Below are positions 9,499 through 19,900 of a DNA stretch of 64,000 bases, in pieces. The DNA is taken from the NCBI RefSeq assembly GCF_050113635.1, contig NZ_JBNJLT010000007.1, positions 143,758 to 207,757 of the forward strand, in the 5' to 3' direction. The notes beneath the pieces are model-generated. The model saw nothing but the letters and a program-made list of their open reading frames with translations, had not been told where the DNA came from and did not search any database. The position numbers and the translations under genes were made by a program. The DNA comes from Marinimicrobium sp050113635 (lineage in GTDB: Bacteria > Pseudomonadota > Gammaproteobacteria > Pseudomonadales > Cellvibrionaceae). Position 1 is the first letter of the stretch, and the number at the start of each line of letters is the position of its first letter.

Positions 9499-10490
9499 GG
9501 GCAGGGCGTTCAGAGTTTTCCTCCCGGCCCACTTCACTTAAGTCCCGGCTTCTTCTCTTGCTTAAGGGCATGGCGATGGGGGCAGCGGATGTTGTCCCCG
9601 GGGTATCGGGCGGCACCATTGCCTTTATTTCGGGCATCTATGAAGAGCTACTAAATTCTCTGCGGTGCTGGACGCCCTCGGCGCTGCTTATCTGGAAGCG
9701 CCACGGGTTTGCAGCGTTCTGGAAGCATGTAAATGGCGCCTTTTTGCTGGTGCTGTTCAGTGGCGTGTTGATCAGCATTTTCTCTCTGGCCACTCTGGTG
9801 ACCCACGCGCTAGAGGTGTACCCGCTGCTGGTGTGGGGCTTTTTCTTCGGCTTGGTCATGGCCTCGGCGGTGTATATCGGGCGCGGGTTGTCGTTGAAAG
9901 CCCTTGATGTATGGATTGCCCTGCTGCTGGGCACACTGGCGGCGCTACTGGTGTCGTTCGCCAAACCGGTGGAACTGCCGGCCACCTGGTGGATGGTGTA
10001 CTTTGCAGGCAGTATTGCCATTTGTGCGATGATCCTCCCCGGGATATCCGGCAGTTTTCTGTTATTGCTGATGGGCATGTATCCGGTGTTCATCCGCGCA
10101 GTGGCGGAACTCAACTGGTGGGTGTTGGGCTTTTTTGCCGCCGGTTGTGTCACGGGGCTGTTATTGTTCTCACACTTTCTGAGTTGGCTGCTGCGGGAGT
10201 TTCCTCAGCGCACCCTGGCGGTGTTGACGGGTTTTCTGGTGGGGTCCCTCAACGTGATCTGGCCCTGGAAGCAAACGCTTGAAACCTATATCGACCGCCA
10301 CGGCGAAGCGGTCCCGCTGGTGCAAGAGAATGTGGTGCCCTGGCAGTACGCGGTGGAGACGGGTGAACCGTCGCGCTGGCTGGCCGTTGTGCTGATGATG
10401 ATGGTTGGCCTGCTGATAGTGTTCGGCCTGGAGTTCTGGGCGTCGCGTCAGCCGCTGAAAGCCATTGAGCCCGAAGAGGAGACCCGGTAG
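9495..10490 (+). CDS. DUF368 polytopic membrane protein
   Basis: 331-residue inner-membrane protein with roughly eight to ten hydrophobic segments. The N-terminal signature GAADVVPGVSGGTIAFISGIYE and the internal MILPGISGSFLLLLMGMY are hallmarks of DUF368. Related DUF368 and DedA-like proteins have been implicated in recycling of undecaprenyl-phosphate lipid carriers; whether this member does so is inference. The start overlaps the pcm stop by ATGA, so the two are translationally coupled and lie upstream of nlpD-rpoS. Confidence 0.85.
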   Translation: MRAGRSEFSSRPTSLKSRLLLLLKGMAMGAADVVPGVSGGTIAFISGIYEELLNSLRCWTPSALLIWKRHGFAAFWKHVNGAFLLVLFSGVLISIFSLATLVTHALEVYPLLVWGFFFGLVMASAVYIGRGLSLKALDVWIALLLGTLAALLVSFAKPVELPATWWMVYFAGSIAICAMILPGISGSFLLLLMGMYPVFIRAVAELNWWVLGFFAAGCVTGLLLFSHFLSWLLREFPQRTLAVLTGFLVGSLNVIWPWKQTLETYIDRHGEAVPLVQENVVPWQYAVETGEPSRWLAVVLMMMVGLLIVFGLEFWASRQPLKAIEPEEETR

Positions 10491-10582
10491 ATTGTTATGG
10501 CCATGAGGCAACCCTTGCTTTAGAGTATTTTAGAATAAGTGTTGCGTGGTAATTGCCAAAACGACTAATCCGGGTAGCTTCC

Positions 10583-11431
10583 ATGCTCCCCTCTGCGAGT
10601 GCGTTTATGCAGGAAAAATCCGCTGACGGTGATATCAATCTCCCAGGGTTGATTTATATTTTAATCGGCCTGTTCCTGCTTAGTGCCTGTCATACTCAGC
10701 CTGCCTCTGTCATTACCAGAGAGCAGCCGCCGTCACGAAAAATTCAACAGCATCGCGTTAGCGCCGGTGAAACTCTCTACTCGATTGCCTGGCGTTACGA
10801 CGTTGATCACCGACTGCTGGCGCGTGTTAATGGCATCCGGGAGCCTTTTACCATTTATCCGGGGCAGCAATTGCGGCTCGATGTGCAGAACGCGCCAGCG
10901 GTGAGTGTGACCAGACCTTCCCGTTCTTCCGGCCGTGCTACCAAGGCGCCACCTGCGGCCTCAACGTCACCTCCGGCCAGTGCCTCTCGTTCTAAAAATC
11001 AAACACCCAAATCCTCGGCCACGTCTCCTCCCTCCCTGCTCAGCCAGGCTCCAGAGTGGCGCTGGCCAGCCGATGGCAAAGTCATTCGAGCGTACGGCGC
11101 CGCAACGGGTTTAAACCAGGGTATTGATATCGCCGGAAATTTGGGAGATTCTGTACGGGCTGCTGCCGCAGGGCAGGTGGTGTACGCGGGCAGTGGCTTG
11201 CGTGGGTACGGGAATTTGGTGATTATTAAACATAATGACACCTATCTCAGTGCCTATGCGCACAATCGACGTTTGCGGGTGGCCGAGGGTGACTCGGTCA
11301 AAGCGCAGGAGGTCATTGCAGAAATGGGCTCCAGTGGTACGGCCAGCGGTGAGAATAGCGTCCGGCTTCACTTTGAAATCCGGCGGAACGGTAAACCGGT
11401 GGACCCGATTCGATATTTGCCCAAGCGGTAA
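10583..11431 (+). CDS. nlpD: NlpD-type murein hydrolase activator lipoprotein
   Basis: Outer-membrane lipoprotein that activates septal amidases during cell separation. A hydrophobic segment ends in the lipobox LLSAC. A LysM peptidoglycan-binding domain follows (HRVSAGETLYSIAWRYDVD to YPGQQLRL), then a Ser/Pro/Ala-rich linker and a C-terminal LytM/M23 domain. The zinc-ligand positions of active M23 peptidases look degenerate (NQGIDIA instead of HxGxD), as expected for an activator rather than an enzyme. The start is uncertain: ATG 10583 or 10607; both leave a long n-region before the signal core. In relatives the nlpD reading frame contains a main rpoS promoter. Confidence 0.9.
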   Translation: MLPSASAFMQEKSADGDINLPGLIYILIGLFLLSACHTQPASVITREQPPSRKIQQHRVSAGETLYSIAWRYDVDHRLLARVNGIREPFTIYPGQQLRLDVQNAPAVSVTRPSRSSGRATKAPPAASTSPPASASRSKNQTPKSSATSPPSLLSQAPEWRWPADGKVIRAYGAATGLNQGIDIAGNLGDSVRAAAAGQVVYAGSGLRGYGNLVIIKHNDTYLSAYAHNRRLRVAEGDSVKAQEVIAEMGSSGTASGENSVRLHFEIRRNGKPVDPIRYLPKR

Positions 11432-11558
11432 ACTGCGGAGTGGATGGCCGCAGTGGCGGTGTGGGGAGAGGTTGCAGGATAACGATAAGACGCTGCGCAC
11501 GTCTCCTTAAACGGCGAAAGCCGACATGACAGGCCTATTAGAGAGCAAGGGGTGATCT

Positions 11559-12566
11559 ATGGCACTGCAGGAACGGGATGTAAAACGGGAACATGAGGTT
11601 GCCGCAACACCTCATGAAATTGACTTCAATGATGACGTCTCGCTGTTGGACGATAGCGAGGAAAAACCCGCCTCTACCAGAAAGACTTCAAAAAATCGCG
11701 TTGAGCGCGTTATGGACGATCACTTGTCCAAGAGCCTTGATGCGACACAGCTCTATCTCAATGAAATTGGTTTTTCTCCGCTGCTCACCGCACAGGAAGA
11801 GGTTTATTTCGCGCGTCAGGCTTTACAGGGTAACGCTGCGGCGCGTAAGCGCATGATTGAGAGTAATCTGCGCCTGGTTGTAAAAATTTCCCGACGCTAT
11901 GTGAACCGTGGACTGGCCTTGCTGGACTTGATCGAAGAGGGCAACCTCGGGCTGATCCGGGCGGTGGAGAAATTCGATCCCGAGCGGGGGTTTCGCTTTT
12001 CCACCTACGCTACCTGGTGGATTCGCCAGACCATCGAGCGGGCGATTATGAATCAGACCCGCACCATTCGTCTGCCCATTCACGTGGTGAAAGAGCTGAA
12101 CATCTATCTGCGAGCGGCGCGAGAGCTGACTCAAAAGCTGGATCACGAGCCGTCGGCGGATGAGATTGCACAAATGCTGCACAAGCCGGTGGCGGATGTG
12201 GAGCGTATGCTGGGGTTGAACGAGCGGGTTACGTCGGTCGATAACCCGATTGGCAGCGCCTCAGAACGCACGGTGGTGGACACGATTCCGGACCAGAATA
12301 ATTCCGATCCCGCTTTTTTAATGCAGGATGGGGATCTGAACGAAAGCCTTGACCGCTGGCTGGATGACCTTAGCGAGAAACAGCGAGAGGTGCTCGCCCG
12401 GCGCTTTGGTCTGCGCGGCCACGAAGTATGTACGCTGGAAGAAGTGGGCCAGGAAATTGGCCTAACGCGTGAACGAGTGCGCCAAATTCAGGTGGAGGCC
12501 CTGCGGCGTCTGCGTGAAATCATTGAAAAGCAGGGCTTGAGCAGCGAGGCGTTGTTCAGTCTCTAA
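11559..12566 (+). CDS. rpoS: RNA polymerase sigma factor RpoS (sigma-38)
   Basis: Stationary-phase and general stress sigma factor. Of 335 residues, region 1.2 is seen at SLDATQLYLNEIGFSPLLTAQEE. Region 2 includes the -10-binding FDPERGFRFSTYATWWIRQT, and region 4 carries the helix-turn-helix LEEVGQEIGLTRERVRQIQ. AAGGGGTGAT precedes the ATG at a good distance. The position after nlpD and a strong terminator at 12590-12623 are typical. The RpoS-like rather than RpoD-like identity rests on the short N-terminus and this gene neighbourhood. Confidence 0.97.
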   Translation: MALQERDVKREHEVAATPHEIDFNDDVSLLDDSEEKPASTRKTSKNRVERVMDDHLSKSLDATQLYLNEIGFSPLLTAQEEVYFARQALQGNAAARKRMIESNLRLVVKISRRYVNRGLALLDLIEEGNLGLIRAVEKFDPERGFRFSTYATWWIRQTIERAIMNQTRTIRLPIHVVKELNIYLRAARELTQKLDHEPSADEIAQMLHKPVADVERMLGLNERVTSVDNPIGSASERTVVDTIPDQNNSDPAFLMQDGDLNESLDRWLDDLSEKQREVLARRFGLRGHEVCTLEEVGQEIGLTRERVRQIQVEALRRLREIIEKQGLSSEALFSL

Positions 12567-12589
12567 AGATAGACGTCAGTTCCCAACAT

Positions 12590-12623
12590 AAAAAACGGGC
12601 TGGATGAGGCAGCCCGTTTTTTT
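12590..12623. terminator. Bidirectional intrinsic terminator, rpoS/fdxA
   Basis: AAAAAACGGGCT (12590-12601) pairs with AGCCCGTTTTTT (12611-12622) around a nine-base loop. T-runs on both strands suit the two convergent genes. Confidence 0.92.
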
Positions 12624-12650
12624 ATGGGAGAGCGATCAACAGGAAGTTGA

Positions 12651-12974
12651 CTAACGCTCGAGGTATTGCAGCTTGCCTTCCACCCCGTCCCATTCTTCAG
12701 CATCGGCAGGGGCGTCTTTTTTCTCGGTAATATTCGGCCAGACTTCCGCCAACTCGGAATTCAGCTCCAGAAATACCTCTTGACCCTCGGGCAGTTCGTC
12801 TTCTGAGAAGATGGCATCTACCGGGCATTCCGGCTCACACAGTGCGCAATCAATGCACTCATCCGGATGAATGACCAGAAAATTGGGGCCTTCATAAAAG
12901 CAGTCAACGGGGCAGACTTCCACGCAGTCTGTGTGTTTGCATTTGATGCAGTTTTCCCCAACAACAAATGTCAT
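12651..12974 (-). CDS. fdxA: 7Fe ferredoxin (FdxA type)
   Basis: Small cytoplasmic electron carrier with one [3Fe-4S] and one [4Fe-4S] cluster, like Azotobacter ferredoxin I. The 107 residues begin MTFVVGENCIKCKHTDC. Cysteine groups CIKCKHTDCVEVCPVDC and CIDCALCEPECPVD supply the cluster ligands, and an acidic C-terminal tail follows. GGAG six bases before the ATG at 12974 sets the start; an upstream in-frame codon is less likely. The fdxA-mutS pair beside rpoS is conserved in pseudomonads. Its redox partner is unknown. Confidence 0.95.
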   Translation of the reverse strand: MTFVVGENCIKCKHTDCVEVCPVDCFYEGPNFLVIHPDECIDCALCEPECPVDAIFSEDELPEGQEVFLELNSELAEVWPNITEKKDAPADAEEWDGVEGKLQYLER

Positions 12975-13024
12975 AGTGAACTCCAACTAACACGGTTCTG
13001 ATTTGGGCGCTCATTCTATCAGCA

Positions 13025-15649
13025 TTATGGGTTTTTACCAGCCATCAAGGCTTTCAGGGCATAGAGCTGTTCCAGCGCTTGTCGTGGGGTCAGCTCATCC
13101 GGATCCACACCGTCCAGAGCCTCCACTACCGGATGTGGTGTGCTGTCGAACAAGCCACCCTGTACCGGCCCGTTGGCGGCGGGCACGGGTGTCGCTGCGG
13201 CAGCAGGCATATTTTGCGCCGGTTTTGAGGGCTCGGTGGGAGCGTGTTGTTGGCCCTCCAGTTCTGCCAGCTGCTGCTTCGCCTGTGCCAGCACACCTTC
13301 GGGAATGCCTGCCAGCTTCGCGACCTGCAGCCCGTAACTCTTACTGGCGGGGCCTTCCTGTACTTTGTGCAGAAAGACAATACTATCGTGGTGCTCCGTG
13401 GCATCCAGGTGAACGTTGGCAATGCCTGGACGTTCCTCTGGCAGCCGCGTCAACTCGAAATAGTGGGTGGCGAACAAGGTGTAAGCCCGCACGTTTTCCG
13501 CCAGATGGCGGGCGCAGGCCCAGGCGAGCGCCAGACCGTCGAACGTACTGGTACCCCGGCCAATTTCGTCCATCAACACCAGGCTGCGTGGCGTGGCGTT
13601 ATGCAGAATATTGGCGGTTTCAGTCATTTCCACCATGAAGGTAGAGCGCCCGCCCGCCAGGTCATCCGAAGAACCGATGCGGGTGAAGATTCGGTCCAGC
13701 ATGCCCACCCGCGCACGGGCTGCCGGGACAAAGCTGCCGATATGCGCCAGAACCGCGATCAGCGCGGCCTGACGCATGTAGGTGGATTTACCCCCCATGT
13801 TGGGGCCGGTGACCACCAGCATGTGCCGCTGCTCATTGAACGCGAGGTCATTGGGCACGAAAGGCGCATCGCTGACCTGCTCCACGACGGGGTGACGACC
13901 CCCTTCGATATCCATGCCCGCTTCCTTCGTGAGAGTGGGGCGTGACCAGCCCAGGGTGTCGGCACGCTCCGCCAGATTTGTCAGTAGATCAAGCTCGGCC
14001 ACTGCGCTGGCCGATTGCTGAAGGAGCTGCAAATCGTCGTTCAGTTTGTCAATCAGGTGCTCGTACAGCAGCTTCTCACGTGCCAGCGCACGGCTTTTGG
14101 CTGACAGCGCTTTATCTTCAAACTCTTTAAGCTCCGGCGTGATAAACCGCTCGGCATTCTTCAGCGTCTGGCGCCGAATATAGTCAGCGGGTGCCTGTTC
14201 GGCCTGGGCGCGGCTCAGCTCAATAAAGTAACCGTGGACCCGGTTGTAACCCACTTTGAGTGTGGTGATGCCGGTGCGCTCCCGCTCGCGGGTTTCCAGA
14301 TCTACCAAATACTGACCGGCATTGCTACTGATGTTGCGCAGCTCGTCCAGCTCTTCATCGTAGCCTTCGGCGATCACGCCACCGTCACGAATAACCACCG
14401 GAGGGTTTTCTACCAGCGCTCGGCCGAGTAGTGCGACAGCCTCCGGGAACTCCCCGATCTGGTTTGCCAATTCGGCCAGGTGAGGAGAGGTCAGTCTGGA
14501 GAGTTCGCTCTGCAGCTCCGGGTAGCAGGCCAGCGAGGCGTGCAGTCGTGACAGATCTCGAGGGCGAGCCGAGCGCAGCGCCAGTCGGCCGAGAATGCGC
14601 TCCATATCGCCGACCCGCTTGAGAATGCGGTGTAGGATTTCGAAGCGATAGTCCTGCCCGAACTCGTTGACCGCGTCCTGTCTTGCCTGGAGCGTGTGCA
14701 GATCGCGCAATGGGCGGTTAAGCCAGCGCCGCAGAAGGCGCGCGCCCATGGTGGTGGCACAGCGATTCACCACGCTGAACAGAGTGTTTTCCTCGTGGCC
14801 ACCAAGGTTAATGTCCAGCTCCAGATTGCGGCGGGTGGCCGCATCCATAATGACGGCCTGGTCACGGTTTTCGTGACTCAAGCCACGAACGTGAGGCAGG
14901 GCGGTGCGCTGCGTCTCCCGGGCGTACCCGAGCAGGCAGCCGGCAGCCGCGAGTGCGGTGTCCAGGTGATCGCAACCGAAGCCGGCTAAATCCTGAGTGC
15001 CGAACTGCTGCGTCAATAATCGGCGGGCACTGTCTAGCTCGAATTCCCAGGGGGCGCGGCGGCGCAAGCCGCGCCGGTTTTCCACCAGCTCCGGTGTGGT
15101 CAGGTCATCGCTGATCAGTAACTCGGCGGGCTGAATGCGCTGCAATTCGCCCAGGGCGGCGTCCAGCCCCTCGACCTCCAAAATCTGGAAGCGGCCGCTG
15201 GCCATATCCAGTGACGCCATCCCAAAGGTGTCCCCGCGTTGTTGCAGCGCCACCAACAGGTTGTCTCGACCGGCATCCAGCAGCGCTTCATCACTGACGG
15301 TACCCGGTGTGACGATGCGCACGACCTTGCGCTCCACGGGTCCTTTACTGGTAGCGGGGTCACCGATTTGTTCGCAGATGGCAACAGACACCCCCGCGCG
15401 CACCAGCTTTGCCAGATAGCCGTCGGCGGCGTGGAACGGAATGCCGGCCATGGGGATGGGTTCGCCATTGGATTTCCCGCGCGCGGTCAGGGTGACATCC
15501 AGAAGTTCCGCCGCCCGTTTGGCATCCTCATAGAAGAGTTCGTAGAAGTCGCCCATTCGATAGAACACCAGCTCCTGCGGATGTTCAGCTTTGATGCGCA
15601 AATACTGTTGCATCATCGGGGTGTGCGTGGAGTTATCAATATTACTCAT
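13025..15649 (-). CDS. mutS: DNA mismatch repair ATPase MutS
   Basis: Recognises base mismatches and small loops and recruits MutL. In 874 residues the N-terminal mismatch-binding domain has FYRMGDFYELFYEDA, which includes the Phe-x-Glu wedge (the phenylalanine of GDFYELF). The C-terminal ATPase has Walker A GPNMGGKSTYMRQ, Walker B LVLMDEIGRGTST and FATHYFELT. The start is ATG 15649 (MSNIDNS); the frame extends three codons to a TTG. The Wadjet operon lies immediately upstream in the same orientation, so read-through into mutS is possible. Confidence 0.98.
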   Translation of the reverse strand: MSNIDNSTHTPMMQQYLRIKAEHPQELVFYRMGDFYELFYEDAKRAAELLDVTLTARGKSNGEPIPMAGIPFHAADGYLAKLVRAGVSVAICEQIGDPATSKGPVERKVVRIVTPGTVSDEALLDAGRDNLLVALQQRGDTFGMASLDMASGRFQILEVEGLDAALGELQRIQPAELLISDDLTTPELVENRRGLRRRAPWEFELDSARRLLTQQFGTQDLAGFGCDHLDTALAAAGCLLGYARETQRTALPHVRGLSHENRDQAVIMDAATRRNLELDINLGGHEENTLFSVVNRCATTMGARLLRRWLNRPLRDLHTLQARQDAVNEFGQDYRFEILHRILKRVGDMERILGRLALRSARPRDLSRLHASLACYPELQSELSRLTSPHLAELANQIGEFPEAVALLGRALVENPPVVIRDGGVIAEGYDEELDELRNISSNAGQYLVDLETRERERTGITTLKVGYNRVHGYFIELSRAQAEQAPADYIRRQTLKNAERFITPELKEFEDKALSAKSRALAREKLLYEHLIDKLNDDLQLLQQSASAVAELDLLTNLAERADTLGWSRPTLTKEAGMDIEGGRHPVVEQVSDAPFVPNDLAFNEQRHMLVVTGPNMGGKSTYMRQAALIAVLAHIGSFVPAARARVGMLDRIFTRIGSSDDLAGGRSTFMVEMTETANILHNATPRSLVLMDEIGRGTSTFDGLALAWACARHLAENVRAYTLFATHYFELTRLPEERPGIANVHLDATEHHDSIVFLHKVQEGPASKSYGLQVAKLAGIPEGVLAQAKQQLAELEGQQHAPTEPSKPAQNMPAAAATPVPAANGPVQGGLFDSTPHPVVEALDGVDPDELTPRQALEQLYALKALMAGKNP

Positions 15650-15722
15650 ATAAAACAATCAGTTAGAACTTCTGCTGTGACTTTGCGGGGGCAAATGTGG
15701 CATGACGTTGTCGTTCCCCGGC

Positions 15723-15757
15723 GGTGTTCTTTTCCGTCCAGTGGTGTCCTTTTCCGT
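15723..15757. repeat. Two 15-bp direct repeats, 20-bp period
   Basis: GGTGTTCTTTTCCGT at 15723-15737 and GGTGTCCTTTTCCGT at 15743-15757 differ at one base and are exactly 20 bp apart. They lie in the 193-bp gap between jetD and mutS and could be a regulatory site for mutS or a remnant of the cassette junction. Confidence 0.6.
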
Positions 15758-15842
15758 GAAGGAGGGAGGTGCACGGCTTACGATCTCAGCGTGCTTGTGA
15801 AAGGCGCCATTCTACCTTATCTCTTATTTATGGGGGAGGGTG

Positions 15843-16976
15843 TCAAGAGGCGCTGGTGCAGTTTTCAGGGATAATGGCTTCCTGATCCAGCGAACGCCTT
15901 TGTCGGCGCAGTGCTGGCAGCAGCGTGCTGTCACTATAGGCGCAAGCTGTCTGTCCCGGGTCGCTTTGCCCGGTTTTCCCGGCCTGTTCGGGTGTATGTC
16001 CTCCGCCACTTTGCAGTATGTTCAACATCGGGGCATAACCCGGTTGCCAGGCCCGCAAGTTTGGCAGGCTGTTTCTAAGCGCCTTTAAAATCCCCATGCC
16101 GGCAAAGTCCAGGTCGCCCCAGAAGTAGCAGGGCAGGGCTTCGCTGAGCCAGTGTTGCCGAAAGTATTCCGGCCCGCTGCCGGGGAGGAAAGCGAAGCGG
16201 GTGTGTACGCTGCCGAGGCGGGTGGCACTGGCGCGAAAGCCGCCGCTGTAGAGCAGAGCGTAGCCTTCTGGAGGCTGCTCGGTTAAGCGAAGGAAACTGT
16301 CCTGGTTTTCCACGATCAGCAGTCTGGTAAAGCCGGGTGGCGCCCAGGCCGTGAGCAACAACGGTCTGGCCTGGATGCTGTTGGCCTGTTCACCAAAGAG
16401 TTTGATGAGCAGATCCTGGCGGCTGTCCAGCGCTTTGGAATTGCCGTCAAAGCAACGGGCGGCAATCTCCCGGAGGGTCAGGTTCTGTTCCAGGTAGTGT
16501 TTGATGCCGGCAAAGGCGGTGGTGATATGTTCCGGGCTCAACCCGGCAATGGTGGGGCGCTGAGTGAGCAGGGATTTGCCCTGGTCGATGAAGCTGTCCC
16601 GGTGTTTTCCAATGGCCTGTTCCCAGGCGAGGGTGAGCGGGTCCTGCCTGGGGCGGTTCAGCCAGTCTCTCAGCAGCGGTTCGCAGTCTGGATTAAGGCG
16701 GAACTGGGCGTTTTCGTAGGGCTCGTGAAAAGGGGCCAGCCTGGGGTCGGGAACGATGGTAAACAGGCTATGTTTGACCGCCAGGTCATTCAACAGTTGC
16801 CAGCGATCTCCGGTATCCTCGGCGAACTCGTAAAGCGCGGGTAGTGTGCTTTTCTTGACACGACGGGTAATGGCGCGCTCGCGCTGGTGACCCTCTTTTT
16901 CATCCAGTCGGTCCAGAAACCAGCCCAGCCATGTTGCCAGCCAGGGTTCGTCGTTGAGCCAGACGGGCCTGCTCAT
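15843..16976 (-). CDS. jetD: Wadjet nuclease subunit JetD (MksG-like)
   Basis: Presumed DNA-cleaving subunit of a Wadjet/MksBEFG condensin that linearises small circular DNA. The 377 residues start at ATG 16976 and overlap the jetC stop by ATGA; the frame is open far upstream but that is jetC shadow. The C-terminal half has the TOPRIM-like motifs LLIVENQDSF (acidic Glu) and CYFWGDLDFAGMGIL (DxD), matching the DUF2220/DUF3322 architecture of JetD. The family function comes from published Wadjet work; activity of this copy is inferred from the intact motifs. It is the last gene of the operon. Confidence 0.85.
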   Translation of the reverse strand: MSRPVWLNDEPWLATWLGWFLDRLDEKEGHQRERAITRRVKKSTLPALYEFAEDTGDRWQLLNDLAVKHSLFTIVPDPRLAPFHEPYENAQFRLNPDCEPLLRDWLNRPRQDPLTLAWEQAIGKHRDSFIDQGKSLLTQRPTIAGLSPEHITTAFAGIKHYLEQNLTLREIAARCFDGNSKALDSRQDLLIKLFGEQANSIQARPLLLTAWAPPGFTRLLIVENQDSFLRLTEQPPEGYALLYSGGFRASATRLGSVHTRFAFLPGSGPEYFRQHWLSEALPCYFWGDLDFAGMGILKALRNSLPNLRAWQPGYAPMLNILQSGGGHTPEQAGKTGQSDPGQTACAYSDSTLLPALRRQRRSLDQEAIIPENCTSAS

Positions 16977-19900
16977 TGCACATCTTCCATAAAGTCGAGT
17001 GCCCCCTGCTGGCGAATCACGCGGCGATGTTGTTCCCACAGCTCGCCGATACGCTCGCGGTTGAGTTGTTGCCGGTCTACCAGCACGCGGGTATTGAGTT
17101 CGCCCACGGGCACTGGGCTGGGCACTTTGCTGAACACAAACTGATTGCTGATCAGGTCCAGGAAAGGCCCGGCCTTGCTGGTGGGCATGATGAAGATCAG
17201 TTGCAGTCCCAGGGTATTGGTAAGATAGTTGATAACGCTCTTGGAACGGCTCTCGTCCATATGCATAAAAGCTTCGTCGACAATCACCATGCGCAGGTGG
17301 CTGTCGCCTTCGTTGAAACGAAAAGCGCTGGTGATCGCGGCGGCGCGAATGATGTAGGCCGGGGTTTCCAGTTGGCCGCCGGAGCCGGTGCCATACTGGC
17401 TGAGGCTGATGGGCTGCTTGCCTTCCGGGTGCTTGAGAATGTCGTACTGGCGGTAGCGGCGGTAGTCGCTGATGCGTTCCAGTTCGCGCAGGGCCTGCTG
17501 CTCGTCGCCATCGAGCAGCAGTTTGAGTAGCCGGTCGCGCACGGCTTCGGCCTTGGCTGACAGGGGGGTGTCGAACAGGCTGGTGCCGTCTCCCAGGTTG
17601 GGGATGTCGATGACTTCCTTGAAGAAACTCCAGTACTCCTTGTATTCCGGTATCCACTCCCATTTGAATTCGAAGCGCTCCCGGTCGGCACCGAATTGAT
17701 GGTGTTCCAGTTCGTCGTTAAGGCTTTTGAGAATGCGCTCGCCATCCTTGATGGCCTGGTGAATCTGACTGCACAGGTCACTGACAAAGGTGGTGTTGAA
17801 GGTGTCGCGCAGGCTCGCCAGTTTTTCCTGTTTTTCCAGTAGGACATTATTGCTCAGGCGGTTGTGCAGCTTGTCCAGCTGCTGGTTCAGGTTGTGGATA
17901 TGACCGAAGAAGGGTGCGCTGTGCGGCTCTTCTGCTGAGTCTGTCATTATTTGATCAGCGGGTTGAGCTTGCTGGTTATAACGATCAAGCGTTCGAATTA
18001 CGTCTGCGGTGGCTTGGTGTAGTTGATTGGTTAGCGTCTTGCTTTCTTCAACAAAGTCGATGTCACCTTGGGCGTTGTTGAGACGCTCGTCCATGGCTTC
18101 GATTCGTGGTTTCACATTGAGGCCTGGCCAGTATTTTATGCACGCGTGCAAGTTGGCTTCGGCTTCATCCTGAGATTCCTGAAAGTGCTCGCTCTGGTCC
18201 GCCAGCTTGGTGATGGCTGAGGTGCAGGCGCTGAGTTTTTCGCTGAGCTTGCCGTGGGCCTCGGTGAGGGTTTTCTGCCTGGCTTCGAGATCCTGATGCA
18301 GGGCCTTGGCCTTTTGTTGTTTCTTTTCAAGCTCCTGGTGATCGCTCAGGTCCAGATTGGCCAGGGCCTTTTCGGTTTCCTCCAGTTGCCGCTGGGCATT
18401 CAATAAGTGGGTGGCGGCACTGACCCAGTCAAGAGGCTGGAAGGTTTTGATCTGGTTGTGCAGTTGTTTTACTGCCTGGTAGATATCGGCGGCGTTCTGG
18501 TAGTTTTCCTGTAGCTCTGTGAGCGCGTTACGCTGGGCGAGCAGGTTGCGTTCGCGGGCGGCTTCACCGAAAACCAGGTCGCTGTCGGGAAGGTCACAGC
18601 GGAACAGGGCGTAGTTGCCGGAACCAAGACCATCGACGGTGATGCCACGGCGGGTGGTGCGGAGGGTTTCGGCATCGTTCACGCGAACTACATTGCCGTA
18701 GGAGGCTTTCAGATAATGTTCGGCGGTGCGGTGGCTGAAACGCAGGGCATGGAACAGGGAGTTGTCGGGGAGGGAGATTTTTTCGGCATCGCGGCGGGCC
18801 TGTTCTCCCTGGATGACTCGGGCACGATTGCGTTGTTTACCGGCCAGACGGCGGACGATACGAATGGCTTCGGCTTCATATTCCGGCTCCACCAGAATGC
18901 CAAAGCGGGCGCCGCCGATATACCCCTCGATGGACATGGCCCATTTTTCATCTTGCACTTCCACATGGTCGCACAGCACCCGTGGTTCTGCCTGGGGGCA
19001 TTCCTGGCGGATGGCCTGGAGGGCAACGTCCACATCCTGTGGGTAGTTCACTCGTTTGGACTCCAGGTTGCGAATCTGTTGTTCGATTTTCTGTTGCTGC
19101 TGGTCCAGAGAATCCAGGGCCTGGCCTCGTTTGCTGACCAGCCTGTCCAGCCGTTGCGTTATGGAGGAGGCTTCCTGGCCGGTTTGGTCTGGCCGCTCGC
19201 TGTGCAGTTGTTCGGCCAGTTGGTTGTGCAGCTGTTGTTCGCTGCGCACCCGGGTAAGGCCTTCTTCCAGGGGTGACAGGTCGATCCAGTCCCGGCCCAG
19301 CATCTGGTTGAGATCGGGCAGTGCGGTGTGCCGTTCGGAGAGCAGAGCCTTGCTGGTAGCACGCCAGTGTTTACTGGCCAGCTCGGGCAGTTCCAGTTCG
19401 ATGCTGTGGCGGGCCAGCAGGCTCTGGATATTGCGCAGGGCTTCCAGGTTGGCGTCGCGTTGTTGATCCTGCTCCAGCAGCGGGCGCGCGCCGTCCTGGA
19501 GTTGTTGGGTGAGCTGGTCGCGCTGGCTTTCGAGCTGCTGTTTGTCGCGCAGGGCGGGAATGCCGAGGATGCGTGCTTCCAGCTCCACCCTTTCGTTGTA
19601 TGCCTGATCGAGGCGTTGTTGGACCTGTTCGGCTTCTTCGCGGTTGCCTTCCTGTTGCTGGCGCAGGGTGTTCTGTTCTTCTTTTTTGTCCAGGTACTGC
19701 TTCTGGTTGCGCTGGAACTGTTGTACGGCGGCACCGTAGGCCTGGGTGGTAAGCTCAAGCCAGGTTTCCAGATAGTGTTCTGTCTGGCTTTTCGACTGGC
19801 CGAGCAGGTTCACGTTCTGTCTGAGTTGCTCCGCCTCTTCAGCCATGCCGTGAACGGTGCGCATCAGGTCGCGGATGCGCCGCAGGGTGTCGCCCATATC

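Noticed and set aside
16977..17663. N-terminal extension of jetD
   Set aside because: The frame is open through the 3' part of jetC, but it translates to a Gln/Arg-rich low-complexity shadow. The ATGA overlap at 16973-16976 gives a natural start.
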